Source: a bacterium (GTDB lineage: Bacteria > Vulcanimicrobiota > Vulcanimicrobiia > Vulcanimicrobiales > SCRA01). Taken from it: a stretch of DNA of 64,000 bases. Positions 7,450-17,377 of the stretch are shown here, one piece after another. A program made the position numbers and the translations under genes. Every line of letters begins with the position of its first letter. Within the stretch, counting starts at the first letter, position 1. A model generated the notes under the pieces. The model was not told where the DNA came from, ran no database searches, and was given only the letters and a program-made list of their open reading frames with translations. The DNA is taken from assembly GCA_004298675.1 (NCBI GenBank), contig SCRI01000058.1, forward strand, positions 1 through 64,000. The letters run 5' to 3'.

Positions 7450-9027
7450 TTGGCGGTGCAACCAGAGAGCATTTCCCCGTCATTGGAGCTCAGGCAGCTC
7501 CTCGATATCTTCCCTCTTCCGATCCGGCAGGCGCTGATTCGCCTCCATGACCTCGAGTCGATCATCGAGGTCGTCCTGGATCTCGGCCGGCTCCCCGAAG
7601 CGCGCTTCTCCGAAGACTTCGTGTATCTCTCGAACGAGAGCGTCACGAAAGAGGACCTGGAGCACGTCATCGGACGCCTCGGAGCCTTCGGCAAAGACAA
7701 CCGCGCCGGCATCGAGATGACGCTCCACCGCATCTCGGCGATGCGCAACCGCACCGGTACGATCGTCGGGCTCACCTGCCGCGTCGGCCGAGCCGTCTAT
7801 GGCACGATCGATCTCATCCTCGACGTCGTGCGCAGCGGCAAGTCGATCTGCCTGCTGGGCCGTCCAGGCGTGGGCAAGACCACGATGCTGCGTGAGATCG
7901 CGCGCGTGCTCTCCGAGGACCGGCGTCGCGTGGTGATCGTCGACACCTCCAACGAGATCGCCGGCGACGGCGACATTCCGCACCCCGGCATCGGCCACGC
8001 ACGCCGCATGCAGGTGGCGGAGCCCGCGCTTCAGCATGCCGTCATGATCGAGGCCGTCGAGAACCATATGCCGCAGGTCGTGGTGATCGACGAGATCGGC
8101 ACCGAGGCGGAGGCGATGGCCGCGCGCACGATCGCCGAACGTGGCGTGCAGTTGATCGGCACGGCGCACGGCCAGTCGCTGGAGAACCTGCTGATGAACC
8201 CCACGCTCTCGGATCTGGTGGGTGGCATCAGCGCGGTGACGCTCTCGGACGAGGAGGCGCGCCGCAGAGGCACGCGCAAGACGGTGCTCGAGCGCAAGGC
8301 TCCGCCCACGTTCGACGTGCTGATCGAGATTCAGGAGCGCGACCGGCTCGCGATCCACGCCAACGTGGCCGAAGTCGTCGACGCGCTGCTGCGGGGCTAC
8401 ATGCCGCAGCCGGAGGTGCGCCAGCGCAACGCCAGCGGCGCCGTCGAGGTCGTGCAGACGGCCGAGGTTCAGCCCGCCGCGCGCGACGGCCACGCCGCGC
8501 TGGAGCGCGAGCTGTGGGAGGAGGAGCGCGAAGAGGGCGAGCGCGAGCGGCCGAAGATGATCTTTCCCTACGGCGTCTCACGCAACAAGATCGAGCGTGC
8601 GATCCAGAACCTGCGCGTCGGCGCCGCCATCGCGCGCAAGTGGGACGATGCGGACGTGGTAATCACGCTGAAGTCGCTGGAGCGTAAGGAAACGTCGCGC
8701 CTGCGCGAGATCGCCTCGGAAAACGTGCCGATCTACTCGATCAAGACCAACACCACCGCGCAGATTCAGAACTGTCTGAAAGACCTCTTCAATCTCGGCA
8801 GCATCGACTCGGAAGAGATCGCGCTGCGTGAGGCGGAGGAGGCCATCTATCAGGTGCTGCTCAACGCACAGACGGTGGAGCTCTCGCCGCAGACCTCCTA
8901 TATCCGGCGCATGCAGCATCAGCTGGCGGAGAAGTACCGCTTGCAGTCCCGCAGTACCGGCGCCGAGCCCAACCGTCGCGTGCAGATCTTCCGCGGTGAG
9001 GGGTTGACGTCGTCCGTGCCAAACTAG
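7450..9027 (+). CDS. Ycf45-like AAA+ ATPase with R3H-type C-terminal domain
   Basis: The 525-residue protein starts at TTG 7450, 9 bases after GAGGT. It contains an ATPase core with Walker A GRPGVGKTT (about 137-145) and Walker B VVVIDEIG (about 211-217), resembling SpoIIIAA and the cyanobacterial/chloroplast Ycf45 family, then an acidic linker (REEGERERPKM, residues about 360-375) and a C-terminal region with a repeat of basic helices typical of an R3H/nucleic-acid-binding module. It probably binds single-stranded nucleic acid. The cellular role is not known. It is followed closely by tmk and holB, which suggests a link to DNA metabolism. Confidence 0.85.
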   Translation: MAVQPESISPSLELRQLLDIFPLPIRQALIRLHDLESIIEVVLDLGRLPEARFSEDFVYLSNESVTKEDLEHVIGRLGAFGKDNRAGIEMTLHRISAMRNRTGTIVGLTCRVGRAVYGTIDLILDVVRSGKSICLLGRPGVGKTTMLREIARVLSEDRRRVVIVDTSNEIAGDGDIPHPGIGHARRMQVAEPALQHAVMIEAVENHMPQVVVIDEIGTEAEAMAARTIAERGVQLIGTAHGQSLENLLMNPTLSDLVGGISAVTLSDEEARRRGTRKTVLERKAPPTFDVLIEIQERDRLAIHANVAEVVDALLRGYMPQPEVRQRNASGAVEVVQTAEVQPAARDGHAALERELWEEEREEGERERPKMIFPYGVSRNKIERAIQNLRVGAAIARKWDDADVVITLKSLERKETSRLREIASENVPIYSIKTNTTAQIQNCLKDLFNLGSIDSEEIALREAEEAIYQVLLNAQTVELSPQTSYIRRMQHQLAEKYRLQSRSTGAEPNRRVQIFRGEGLTSSVPN

Positions 9028-9034
9028 AACCGCT

Positions 9035-9664
9035 ATGTTCGTAACCGTCGAGGGCGTCGAGGGTGCCGGCAAGAGCACCCTCGTCGCGGCTTTGGCCGAG
9101 GCGCTGCGCGCGCGCGGCGCCGATCTGGTCGTGACCCGCGAACCCGGCGGCACGCCGCTGGGGGAGCGGGTGCGCGCGCTGGTCCTCGACCCCCGGGAGA
9201 GCATCGATCCGTTGGCGGAGGCGCTGCTGATGGCCGCATCGCGCGCGCAGCTGGTCGGCGCCGTGATCCGCCCCGCGCTGGAGCGCGGCGCCTTCGTGCT
9301 CTGCGATCGCTTCTGGGATGCCAGCGTCGCCTATCAGGGCTACGGTCGCGGTTTAGGCGCCGGGCCCGTGATCGAGCTCAACCGCGTCGCCACCCGCGAC
9401 CTCAGTCCCGATCTCACGCTGCTGCTGGATCTACCGCAGGAGGAGGCGTTGCGCCGGATGCGTTCGCGTAACGGCGAGCTGGACCGCGTGGAGTTGGAAT
9501 CCGTGGCCTTCCATCGCCGCGTGGCGGAGGGCTATGCGGACCTCGCCCAGCGTTTCGCCCAGCGTATCGTGATACTGGACGCGCGCCTGGCGCCGGAGGC
9601 GCTGGCGGCTCAGGCGCTCGCGGAGATCGATCGTCGCGGCGGCGCGAGAGGGGCCGCGCGATGA
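9035..9664 (+). CDS. tmk: Thymidylate kinase
   Basis: Phosphorylates dTMP to dTDP. The 209-residue product shows the P-loop EGVEGAGKST (6-15), the DR(Y/F/W) motif as CDRFWDASVAYQGYGRG, and a LID region that contains RMRSRNGELDRVE. The TREPGG motif that binds the substrate is present. The stop overlaps the holB ATG (ATGA), a common arrangement in bacteria. Confidence 0.95.
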   Translation: MFVTVEGVEGAGKSTLVAALAEALRARGADLVVTREPGGTPLGERVRALVLDPRESIDPLAEALLMAASRAQLVGAVIRPALERGAFVLCDRFWDASVAYQGYGRGLGAGPVIELNRVATRDLSPDLTLLLDLPQEEALRRMRSRNGELDRVELESVAFHRRVAEGYADLAQRFAQRIVILDARLAPEALAAQALAEIDRRGGARGAAR

Positions 9665-10659
9665 GCGCGGCGCCGGCACTCGTATTCGACGCCGTCGGAC
9701 AGCCCGGCCCGCGCGCGCTCTTCGAGCGTCTGCGGCCGGAGCGCTTGGCGCATGGCTATCTCTTTCACGGCCCGGCGGGCGTAGGGAAGAAAACGTTCGC
9801 GCAGTTGCTGGCTAAGTCACTGCTCTGCGAGGAGCCCAAGCAGGGCGTGCTCGGTTACTGCGGCCGTTGCCCGTCGTGCGTGCGGGTGGACGCGGGGACG
9901 CACCCCGATCTCTTCGTTTCTCTGGGCACGGTGAGGATGGGGACGGGCGACGCCGGCTTTCACGAGGAGGAGGAGCTGACCGCGCGCGATCTCGTGCGCC
10001 AGATGTCGCTGCGCTCCTACTCCGGCGGCTGGCGCATCGTGATTCTGGGTGACGTGGAGTTCGCTACACACGAGGCTGCCAACGCGCTCTTGAAGTTTCT
10101 CGAAGAGCCGCCGGCGCAGGTGTTGATGATCCTCACCACCGCCGCGCCTGGGCGCCTGCTCGACACGATCCGCTCGCGCATGATCGGGGTACGGTTCGAT
10201 CCGGTCGGCAGCGCGCAGATCGAGGCGTTCCTGCGTGCGCGGGGCGTGGACGCCGCACGCGCGCGTACGGCCGCCGGACTCGCGCAGGGCGATCTCGCGC
10301 GCGCACTCTCAGTCGTCGAGGGCGGTGCCTACGCGGATCTGCGGCAGCAAGCCGCGCAGTGGCTCGATGGTGCGCTGCGCGGGGCGGCGGTCGAGTCCGG
10401 CTGGGTAGCGCGTGACAACATCGACGCGGTGCTGCGCGAAGTCAAGCGCCTGCTGCGCGACTGGCTGGTGGTGCGGGTCTCCGGAGACGTGCGGCGCGCG
10501 CTCGTGGCCGACGAGGGCGAGCGCATCGCCGCGTGGCCGCGCCGCGATTGGGCGGGCATCAATGCCGCCATCGCCGCCGCCGGCGAGGCCCAAGGATTGG
10601 CGGCAACCAACGTGCCGCCGGGCTTCGTGATGGATTGGCTGCGCGTGCAGTTGTCTTAG
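9661..10659 (+). CDS. holB: DNA polymerase III delta' subunit
   Basis: A clamp-loader AAA+ protein of 332 residues. It has a P-loop (GPAGVGKKTFAQLL), the zinc module (CEEP...GYCGRCPSC, four cysteines), the sensor region HEAANALLKFLEEPP and the SRC-like segment (IRSRMIGVRF) expected of delta'. It is coupled to tmk by ATGA overlap. Its stop (TAG) overlaps by 4 bases the stop of the convergent membrane protein gene. Confidence 0.92.
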   Translation: MSAAPALVFDAVGQPGPRALFERLRPERLAHGYLFHGPAGVGKKTFAQLLAKSLLCEEPKQGVLGYCGRCPSCVRVDAGTHPDLFVSLGTVRMGTGDAGFHEEEELTARDLVRQMSLRSYSGGWRIVILGDVEFATHEAANALLKFLEEPPAQVLMILTTAAPGRLLDTIRSRMIGVRFDPVGSAQIEAFLRARGVDAARARTAAGLAQGDLARALSVVEGGAYADLRQQAAQWLDGALRGAAVESGWVARDNIDAVLREVKRLLRDWLVVRVSGDVRRALVADEGERIAAWPRRDWAGINAAIAAAGEAQGLAATNVPPGFVMDWLRVQLS

Positions 10660-11360
10660 TACTTGCGCCAGTACGAGTACGCGTTGTCGTCGTACACGCG
10701 TACGGTGACGACGGCGAGGTAACCGAAGACCACCGCCGTCACCACCGTCTCGAACGCGAACTCGGCCAGCGTACCGAACTGAGAGGCCCAGCCGAAGAGG
10801 AACTGCTGCGGCAGCACGAGCAGCGCGACCGAGACGGCGGTGAGCACGATCGCGGCGGGGGCGTTGGCGCGCACGCGATCGACCGATGCTCCCAGCGCGG
10901 CGAAGCCCGGCGTCCCGCCCACGGCCGCCGCCGGCAGCGTGTAGATGAAGAAATAGGCAGCCAGCGCCGTCAGCGCGAGCGCGCCGTAGAACGGGACCAG
11001 GAATCCGCCGATCATGGAGGCGATCCACAGCGCGAAGTTCAGACCCAGCGCCGCCATCGCGACCTCGCCCAACTTGCGCCGGGCGTCGTCCCACGCCACG
11101 TCGATACGGGCGCGTCCCATGCGCCACGCGTACGATGCCGCGATCATCGCCACGCCGAAGCCGAAGCATTCGATGATGAAGATCAGCAGCGAGGTGAGCC
11201 CGCCGCTGATCGAGCCGATGAGCCCGGTGGGGCCGCCCAGTAGCGCGTAGCTCAGCAGTTTGGCCGTGAGATCAGCCAGCAGCGGCGGCAAGATCACCAC
11301 CGGGTTGGTGATCAGCAACCCCAACGCTTTGCCGTAGCCGCCCAACTCCACGCCGCGCAT
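10656..11360 (-). CDS. Polytopic membrane protein, unknown function
   Basis: The 234-residue product has about five to six hydrophobic segments (for example IIECFGFGVAMIAASYAW, GLNFALWIASMIGGFLVPFYGALAL, IVLTAVSVALLVLPQQFLFG) and an amphipathic cytoplasmic loop (RMGRARIDVAWDDARRKLGE). No recognised family. It starts 5 bases after the mtnP stop, so it is probably the last gene of the DUF151-mtnP transcript. It ends tail-to-tail with holB. Confidence 0.75.
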   Translation of the reverse strand: MRGVELGGYGKALGLLITNPVVILPPLLADLTAKLLSYALLGGPTGLIGSISGGLTSLLIFIIECFGFGVAMIAASYAWRMGRARIDVAWDDARRKLGEVAMAALGLNFALWIASMIGGFLVPFYGALALTALAAYFFIYTLPAAAVGGTPGFAALGASVDRVRANAPAAIVLTAVSVALLVLPQQFLFGWASQFGTLAEFAFETVVTAVVFGYLAVVTVRVYDDNAYSYWRKY

Positions 11361-11365
11361 CGCCG

Positions 11366-12175
11366 TTAGTGTCCGATGCGCGCGCCTTGCAGCGCCGTTC
11401 CGCAGTTGCAGGTGCGCTGCGCGGGCATCCGTTCGATGATCTTGAGGATGGCGTCGCGCACGCGAGCGTTGTTCTTGTTGAAGATCTCGATCACGCCGGC
11501 GTGGGTCACCGGCTGGACGCCCGCCTCACCCTCGAGCCCGACGTCGTAGTCCGTGATGAGCGAGATGTTGACGTAGCACATCTCTAACTCGCGCGCGAGA
11601 TACGCCTCCGGATACTGCGTCATGTTGATGACCTGCCAGCCCGCGTCGGCGTACCAATGCGATTCGGCGCGGGTGGAGAAGCGCGGCCCTTGGATCGTGA
11701 CGACCGTGCCGCGCTCGTGCGTGGTCACGCCGACGTCCTTACAGGCCTGGATCGCCACGGGTCGCAGTTGCGGACAGTAGGGATCGGCAAACGAGACGTG
11801 CGTGGTGATGGGACCGTCGTAGAACGTGTCCTTGCGGGCGTTGGTGCGGTCGACGAGCTGGTCGGCTACCACGAAGTGCCCGGGGGCGCACGCGGCGTCG
11901 AGCGAGCCGGCCGCGCACGGACCGATGATGCGGGAGACGCCTAGCTCCTTCATCGCCCACAGGTTCGCGCGATAGTTGATCGCATGCGGCGGGTAGCGAT
12001 GATCCTTGCCGTGGCGCGGCAGAAACGCCACGCGCTTTCCGGCTACCTCGCCGATCGCGAAGGCGTCGCTGGGTGGGCCGTAGGGGGTCTCGATCACCAC
12101 CTCCTTGATATTGTCCAACAGCGAGTAGAAGCCGGATCCGCCGAAAACGCCGATCTCGGCATGCTCGTTCAGCAA
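11366..12175 (-). CDS. mtnP: S-methyl-5'-thioadenosine phosphorylase family
   Basis: This 269-residue protein should split methylthioadenosine (or a related purine nucleoside) with phosphate. The GGSGFY start, PRHG phosphate motif, HAINYRANLWAMKELGVSRI and NMTQYPEAYLARE segments are characteristic of MTAP/PNP trimers. A TTG start at 12175 follows AAGGAG by 6 bases. A CNC (CxC) pair at residues 256-258 resembles the C-terminal CxC disulfide known from thermophilic MTAPs such as that of Pyrococcus. It sits between the DUF151 nuclease and a membrane protein. Confidence 0.92.
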   Translation of the reverse strand: MLNEHAEIGVFGGSGFYSLLDNIKEVVIETPYGPPSDAFAIGEVAGKRVAFLPRHGKDHRYPPHAINYRANLWAMKELGVSRIIGPCAAGSLDAACAPGHFVVADQLVDRTNARKDTFYDGPITTHVSFADPYCPQLRPVAIQACKDVGVTTHERGTVVTIQGPRFSTRAESHWYADAGWQVINMTQYPEAYLARELEMCYVNISLITDYDVGLEGEAGVQPVTHAGVIEIFNKNNARVRDAILKIIERMPAQRTCNCGTALQGARIGH

Positions 12176-12205
12176 CAGTGTCTCCTTACGGTTGCGGGTG
12201 TGCGA

Positions 12206-12679
12206 TCAATCGCGAAAATCCGAGGGCTTGAGCTCTTCGATGAACTTCTTGAAGCGCTGCTTCTCCTCGGCTTCCGCCTTCTTGTCGTAGACGGTCTCTT
12301 CCAGAGCGATCTTGTCCGAGACGTAGATCGGCGCCCCCACACGCAGCGCCAGTGCGATGGCGTCGGACGGGCGCGCATCGATCTCCTCGGTCTCGCCGCC
12401 GGTCTCGATGACCAGCCGCGCGTAGAACGTGGACTCCTTGATGTCGTGGACCACCACTTGCACGAGCTTGGCCTCGAGCGTGTCGAGGATGTTCTTCATG
12501 AGATCGTGGGACAGCGGGCGCGGCGCCTGAGTGCCTTCGAGCGCGAGGGCGATGGCCGTGGCCTCGAAAGGACCGATGAGAATGGGCAGATAGCGCTTCC
12601 CCTCCAGATCTTTGAGGATGACGACGGGGTCGTGGGTGAGCAGATCGATGCCCAGCTTGTCGACTTTCATCTGCCGCAT
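12206..12679 (-). CDS. Bifunctional nuclease family protein (DUF151)
   Basis: A 157-residue protein with the DUF151 hallmarks: LPILIGPFEATAIALALEG, PLSHDLMKNIL and ARPSDAIALALRVGAPIYVSDK. Members have been reported to have DNase/RNase activity, but the physiological role in bacteria is unclear. The acidic/basic C-terminal tail (KKAEAEEKQRFKKFIEELK) is typical. It is the first gene of the minus-strand mtnP unit and is divergent from the MscS gene. Confidence 0.88.
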   Translation of the reverse strand: MRQMKVDKLGIDLLTHDPVVILKDLEGKRYLPILIGPFEATAIALALEGTQAPRPLSHDLMKNILDTLEAKLVQVVVHDIKESTFYARLVIETGGETEEIDARPSDAIALALRVGAPIYVSDKIALEETVYDKKAEAEEKQRFKKFIEELKPSDFRD

Positions 12680-12749
12680 GCAAGGCTTTTTCCCTCGGCT
12701 CGCGCGCTGATTCCTGGTTGGCGCGCTCGGCGTAGGGAAGCCTGCGCCC

Positions 12750-12766
12750 GCTCCCGAAGCGGGAGC
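12750..12766 (+). promoter_or_regulatory. Hairpin that covers the Shine-Dalgarno of the MscS gene
   Basis: GCTCCCG-AAG-CGGGAGC forms a perfect 7-bp stem. The right arm contains GGGAG (12761-12765), the ribosome-binding site located 7 bases before TTG 12773, so folding would hide it. Confidence 0.4.
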
Positions 12767-12772
12767 CTCGCC

Positions 12773-13519
12773 TTGCTAGCCGATCTCCTCCACGAACACT
12801 GGATCGTCGCCATCCTGTATGCCGTCGCGGCCCTCATCGTGGCTCGCTTCGGCGCGGCGCTCATCCGCCGCCTCTTCGCCCAGCGTCTCGCGGCGCGGCT
12901 AGTGCCGCGCGCCGCCACGATCGCCGCGGTGGCCTCCTCGCTCTGGTACTACGTCGTCGCGTTGAGCGGCCTCGCCGCCGTGCTCAACGTGTTCGGCATC
13001 GACTTGACCGCGCTCTTGGAGGCAGCGGGTATCGCCGGCATCGCGGTGGCGCTAGGGGCGCAAACGCTCATCCGCGATTGGCTCGCCGGCTTCTTCATCT
13101 TGGCGGAGAACCAGATGAGCGTCGACGACTACGTGGCCACGGCGGGCGTGGAGGGACTGGTGTTGTCGATCGGCTTGCGCGCCACCAAGCTGCGCGATGC
13201 ACGGGGCCGGCTGGTGATCGTTCCCAACGGGCAGATCGCCACGCTGACCAACTACACGCGCGGCAGCACGGCCAGCGTCGAGTTTGCGCTGCCGCTGAAG
13301 GACGTCGACTTGGAAGCGTTATGCGCCGACGTCCGCGCTTGCGTCGCCGCGCAGGGTTTGGGCGCAGCCGGCGTCACGCTCTCCAAAGTGGAAGGCGGCT
13401 ACGGCTGGCTCGCGACCCAGTTCTCCATGGCCGCGCCCACGCCGGATGCCGTCTCCGCCGTCCGTCTCACCCTCGTCGCCGCGCTGGCGCAGCGCGGCTG
13501 GAAACTGTATCCCACGTGA
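12773..13519 (+). CDS. Small mechanosensitive channel MscS-family protein
   Basis: The 248-residue inner-membrane protein has an N-terminal helix, a second helix, then the glycine/alanine-rich pore helix (AAGIAGIAVALGAQTLIRDWLAGFFILAENQ) and the MscS beta domain (VDDYVATAGVEGLVLSIGLRATKLRDARGRLVIVPNG). It should release solutes on hypo-osmotic shock. I chose TTG 12773 for its ribosome-binding site; longer starts would run antisense through mtnP and the DUF151 gene. The stop overlaps ychF by GTGA. Confidence 0.88.
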   Translation: MLADLLHEHWIVAILYAVAALIVARFGAALIRRLFAQRLAARLVPRAATIAAVASSLWYYVVALSGLAAVLNVFGIDLTALLEAAGIAGIAVALGAQTLIRDWLAGFFILAENQMSVDDYVATAGVEGLVLSIGLRATKLRDARGRLVIVPNGQIATLTNYTRGSTASVEFALPLKDVDLEALCADVRACVAAQGLGAAGVTLSKVEGGYGWLATQFSMAAPTPDAVSAVRLTLVAALAQRGWKLYPT

Positions 13520-14610
13520 GTCTCTCCTGCGGCATCGTCGGCCTTCCCAACGTCGGTAAGTCGACCATCTTCAACGCGCTGACGCGTTCGGCGGCGGCTG
13601 CCGCCGCCAACTATCCATTCTGCACCATCGATCCCAACGTCGGCATCGTGCCCGTTCCAGACCAGCGCCTCGACGTGCTGGCCAAGCTCTTCCATTCGCA
13701 GAAGATCGTGCCGGCCACCACCGAGTTCATCGACATCGCGGGCTTGGTGCGCGGCGCCAGCAAAGGCGAGGGCCTGGGCAACGCGTTCCTCAGCCACATC
13801 CGCAACTGCGATGCGATTGCGATGGTCGTGCGCTGCTTCGACGACGGTGACGTGATCCACGTGGAGGGCACGCCCGATCCCGCGCGCGACGTCGAGATCA
13901 TCGCGCTGGAGATGGCGCTGGCCGATCTCGGCACGCTCGAACGGCACCTGCCGAAGCTCGAGCGCATGGTGCGCGCGGATGCTAAGCTAGGGTCGCGGCT
14001 GGAGGCAGCCAAGCGTTTGCAGCAGGCGCTCGAGGAGGGGCGGCCGGCCCGGAGTCTCGACGCCGCGAGCAGCGAGCGCGAAGTGGCCCAAGAGATCGGC
14101 TTGCTGACCGCTAAGCCCCTGATGTACGTGGCCAACGTCGACGAGGGGCAGTTGGCGCAGCCGGGACCGATGGCGGACGCCGTGCGTGAGATCGCGCGGC
14201 GCGAACACTCGCAGATGGTGCTGCTCTCCGGCAAGATCGAGGCGGAGTTGGCCGGCTTGCCGCCCGAGGAGGCGCAGGCTTTTCTCGACGAGCTAGGAGC
14301 CCATGAGAGCGGCCTCGATCGCATGGCGGTGGCCGCGTACGACCTGCTGGGCTTGACGACGTTTCTCACAGCCGGCGAGAAGGAGACGCGCGCGTGGCCG
14401 ATCCGCAAGGGCACGAAGGCACCGCAGGCAGCGGGCGTCATCCACTCCGACATCGAGCGCGGCTTCATCCGCGCGGAGATCGCAGCGTACGACGATCTGG
14501 TGCGGCTGGGGAGCCTGGAGGCGGTCCGCTCCGCTGGACTCTTGCGCTCTGAAGGAAAAGATTACGTCATGCAGGAGGGCGACGTGGTGACCTTCCGCTT
14601 CAACGTCTAG
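13516..14610 (+). CDS. ychF: Ribosome-binding ATPase YchF/Obg-like
   Basis: A 364-residue P-loop protein: G1 GLPNVGKST, switch region PFCTIDPNVGIVPVPDQRLD, G3 DIAGLVRGASKGEGLGN, the altered G4-like motif NVDE that gives YchF its preference for ATP over GTP, and the C-terminal TGS-like domain (TFLTAGEKETRAWPIRKGTKAPQAAGVIHSD). It starts at GTG 13516 inside the stop of the MscS gene. Length is that of the family. Confidence 0.96.
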   Translation: MSLSCGIVGLPNVGKSTIFNALTRSAAAAAANYPFCTIDPNVGIVPVPDQRLDVLAKLFHSQKIVPATTEFIDIAGLVRGASKGEGLGNAFLSHIRNCDAIAMVVRCFDDGDVIHVEGTPDPARDVEIIALEMALADLGTLERHLPKLERMVRADAKLGSRLEAAKRLQQALEEGRPARSLDAASSEREVAQEIGLLTAKPLMYVANVDEGQLAQPGPMADAVREIARREHSQMVLLSGKIEAELAGLPPEEAQAFLDELGAHESGLDRMAVAAYDLLGLTTFLTAGEKETRAWPIRKGTKAPQAAGVIHSDIERGFIRAEIAAYDDLVRLGSLEAVRSAGLLRSEGKDYVMQEGDVVTFRFNV

Positions 14611-14698
14611 AGCCTCTCCCTCATACAGGGGCGGGCAGGCGTCCACGCGAACGGCTTTTCGTTTTGACCATGTCGAGGGAGGTTCGTCCGTTCCCATC

Positions 14699-15958
<1,260 letters not shown>

Positions 15959-15969
15959 CGCCGGCGCGG

Positions 15970-16006
15970 CCCGGGAGACCACGGTCATATCCGCGGTTCT
16001 CCCGGG
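15970..16006 (+). terminator. Hairpin after gdhA
   Basis: CCCGGGAGA (15970-15978) pairs with TCTCCCGGG (15998-16006); an inner CCACGG/CCGCGG pair (one mismatch) extends the stem around a TCATAT loop. There is no T-run, so termination would be weak or factor-assisted. Confidence 0.45.
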
Positions 16007-16036
16007 CGGCGTAGGATAGCCCGCGGAGGTAGAATC

Positions 16037-16459
16037 ATGACCGTACGTACGGCAGAGGCCGAGTGGCGCGGTGACGTCAAGGGCGGCAGCGGGAAACTTT
16101 CACTCGGCAGCGGCGCCTTCTCGGGCGCCTATTCATTTGGGTCGCGTTTCGAGAGCGCCGCAGGAACCAATCCTGAAGAACTAATCGGCGCGGCACACGC
16201 CGGCTGTTTCAGCATGGCGCTCTCGCTCATCCTCGGCAAGGCCGGCTTCACGCCGACGCAGATTCACACGCTGGCGAAGGTGACGATCGACATCGACACG
16301 CTCTCGATCACGTCGATCGCGCTCACCACGGTGGCCAGTGTGCCCGGCATCGACGAGGCGACGTTCCAGAAGTGCGCCAACGACGCCAAGGAAGGTTGCC
16401 CGGTTTCGAAGGCTCTAGCAGGGACGAAGATCTCGCTGGACGCGCAGCTGCTCGTTTAA
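16037..16459 (+). CDS. OsmC family peroxiredoxin
   Basis: The 140-residue protein has the two conserved cysteines of OsmC/Ohr thiol peroxidases (C57 in AAHAGCFSMALS and C121 in KEGCPVSKAL) and should reduce organic hydroperoxides in the cytoplasm. The HAGCFSMAL motif is nearer to OsmC than to Ohr. A GCGGAGGT ribosome-binding site precedes the ATG. OsmC-type enzymes may use lipoylated protein as electron donor, which is notable given that lipA converges on it. Confidence 0.9.
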   Translation: MTVRTAEAEWRGDVKGGSGKLSLGSGAFSGAYSFGSRFESAAGTNPEELIGAAHAGCFSMALSLILGKAGFTPTQIHTLAKVTIDIDTLSITSIALTTVASVPGIDEATFQKCANDAKEGCPVSKALAGTKISLDAQLLV

Positions 16460-17328
16460 GCGCTGTCCTGGACCTTGGGGAAGGCCTCCTCGGCGTGGTA
16501 CGACGAGCGTACGAGGGGGCCGGCCACAACCTGACGGAAGCCCTTCGAGAGGCCGAGTTTCTTGAGCCGCTGGAACTTCTCGGGCGGCACGAACTCGATC
16601 ACCGGCAGATGCTTCTTGGTGGGTTGCAGGTACTGGCCCATCGTAAAGATGTCGACGCCGATGGCCCGGGCCTCTTCCATCGTCTGCTCGATCTCGTCCT
16701 CGGTCTCGCCGAGGCCGAGCATGAGCGAGGTCTTGACGAAGTGCGCGAGGTTGGTCTCCTTGGCGTACTTGAGCACCTTGAGCGTCTGATCGAACGAGGC
16801 ACGGCGGTCGCGCACGCTGGGCGTGAGGCGGCGGCACGTCTCGAGGTTGTGCGCGAAGACGTCCATCCCGGAGTCCAAGACGATCTTGACTTGATCCAAG
16901 TTGCCGCGGAAGTCTCCGGTGAGGCACTCCACCTTGGTCTCGGGCATTCGCTGGTGAATCTGGCGCACCGTCTCCGCGAAGATCGCGGCGCCGCCGTCGT
17001 GCAGATCGTCGCGATCGACGGAGGTGAGCACGACGTACTTCCAGTTCAACTCGACGCAGGCTTCGGCCACGCGGCGCGGCTCGTCCCAATCGACCATCTT
17101 CTTGGGGTTGCCCGTCTTGACGGCGCAGAAACGGCAGCCGCGGGTGCAGGTGTCGCCGAGGATCATGATCGTCGCCGTACCGCGGCCCCAGCACTCGGCG
17201 ATGTTGGGGCAACGCGCCTCCTGGCACACGGTGTGGAGCTTGAGCTCCTTCACGTGATCGCGAAGGTTGTTGTAGGTGTCGCCCGTTGGGAGCTTGACTT
17301 TGAGCCAGTCCGGCTTTTGCGTGATCAC
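16456..17328 (-). CDS. lipA: Lipoyl synthase
   Basis: Radical-SAM enzyme that inserts two sulfurs into octanoyl groups on E2 and GcvH. It has the auxiliary cluster cysteines CQEARCPNIAEC (C35, C40, C46), the radical-SAM CTRGCRFC motif (C61, C65, C68) and the C-terminal RSSYHA serine ligand. 290 residues, GTG start. It overlaps the convergent osmC stop by 4 bases and lies downstream of lipB. Confidence 0.96.
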   Translation of the reverse strand: MITQKPDWLKVKLPTGDTYNNLRDHVKELKLHTVCQEARCPNIAECWGRGTATIMILGDTCTRGCRFCAVKTGNPKKMVDWDEPRRVAEACVELNWKYVVLTSVDRDDLHDGGAAIFAETVRQIHQRMPETKVECLTGDFRGNLDQVKIVLDSGMDVFAHNLETCRRLTPSVRDRRASFDQTLKVLKYAKETNLAHFVKTSLMLGLGETEDEIEQTMEEARAIGVDIFTMGQYLQPTKKHLPVIEFVPPEKFQRLKKLGLSKGFRQVVAGPLVRSSYHAEEAFPKVQDSA

Positions 17329-17377
17329 AACAGCAGTCAGTTCGCGGATGAGCGAGCGGCGCCTTGCGAGTCTGGTC

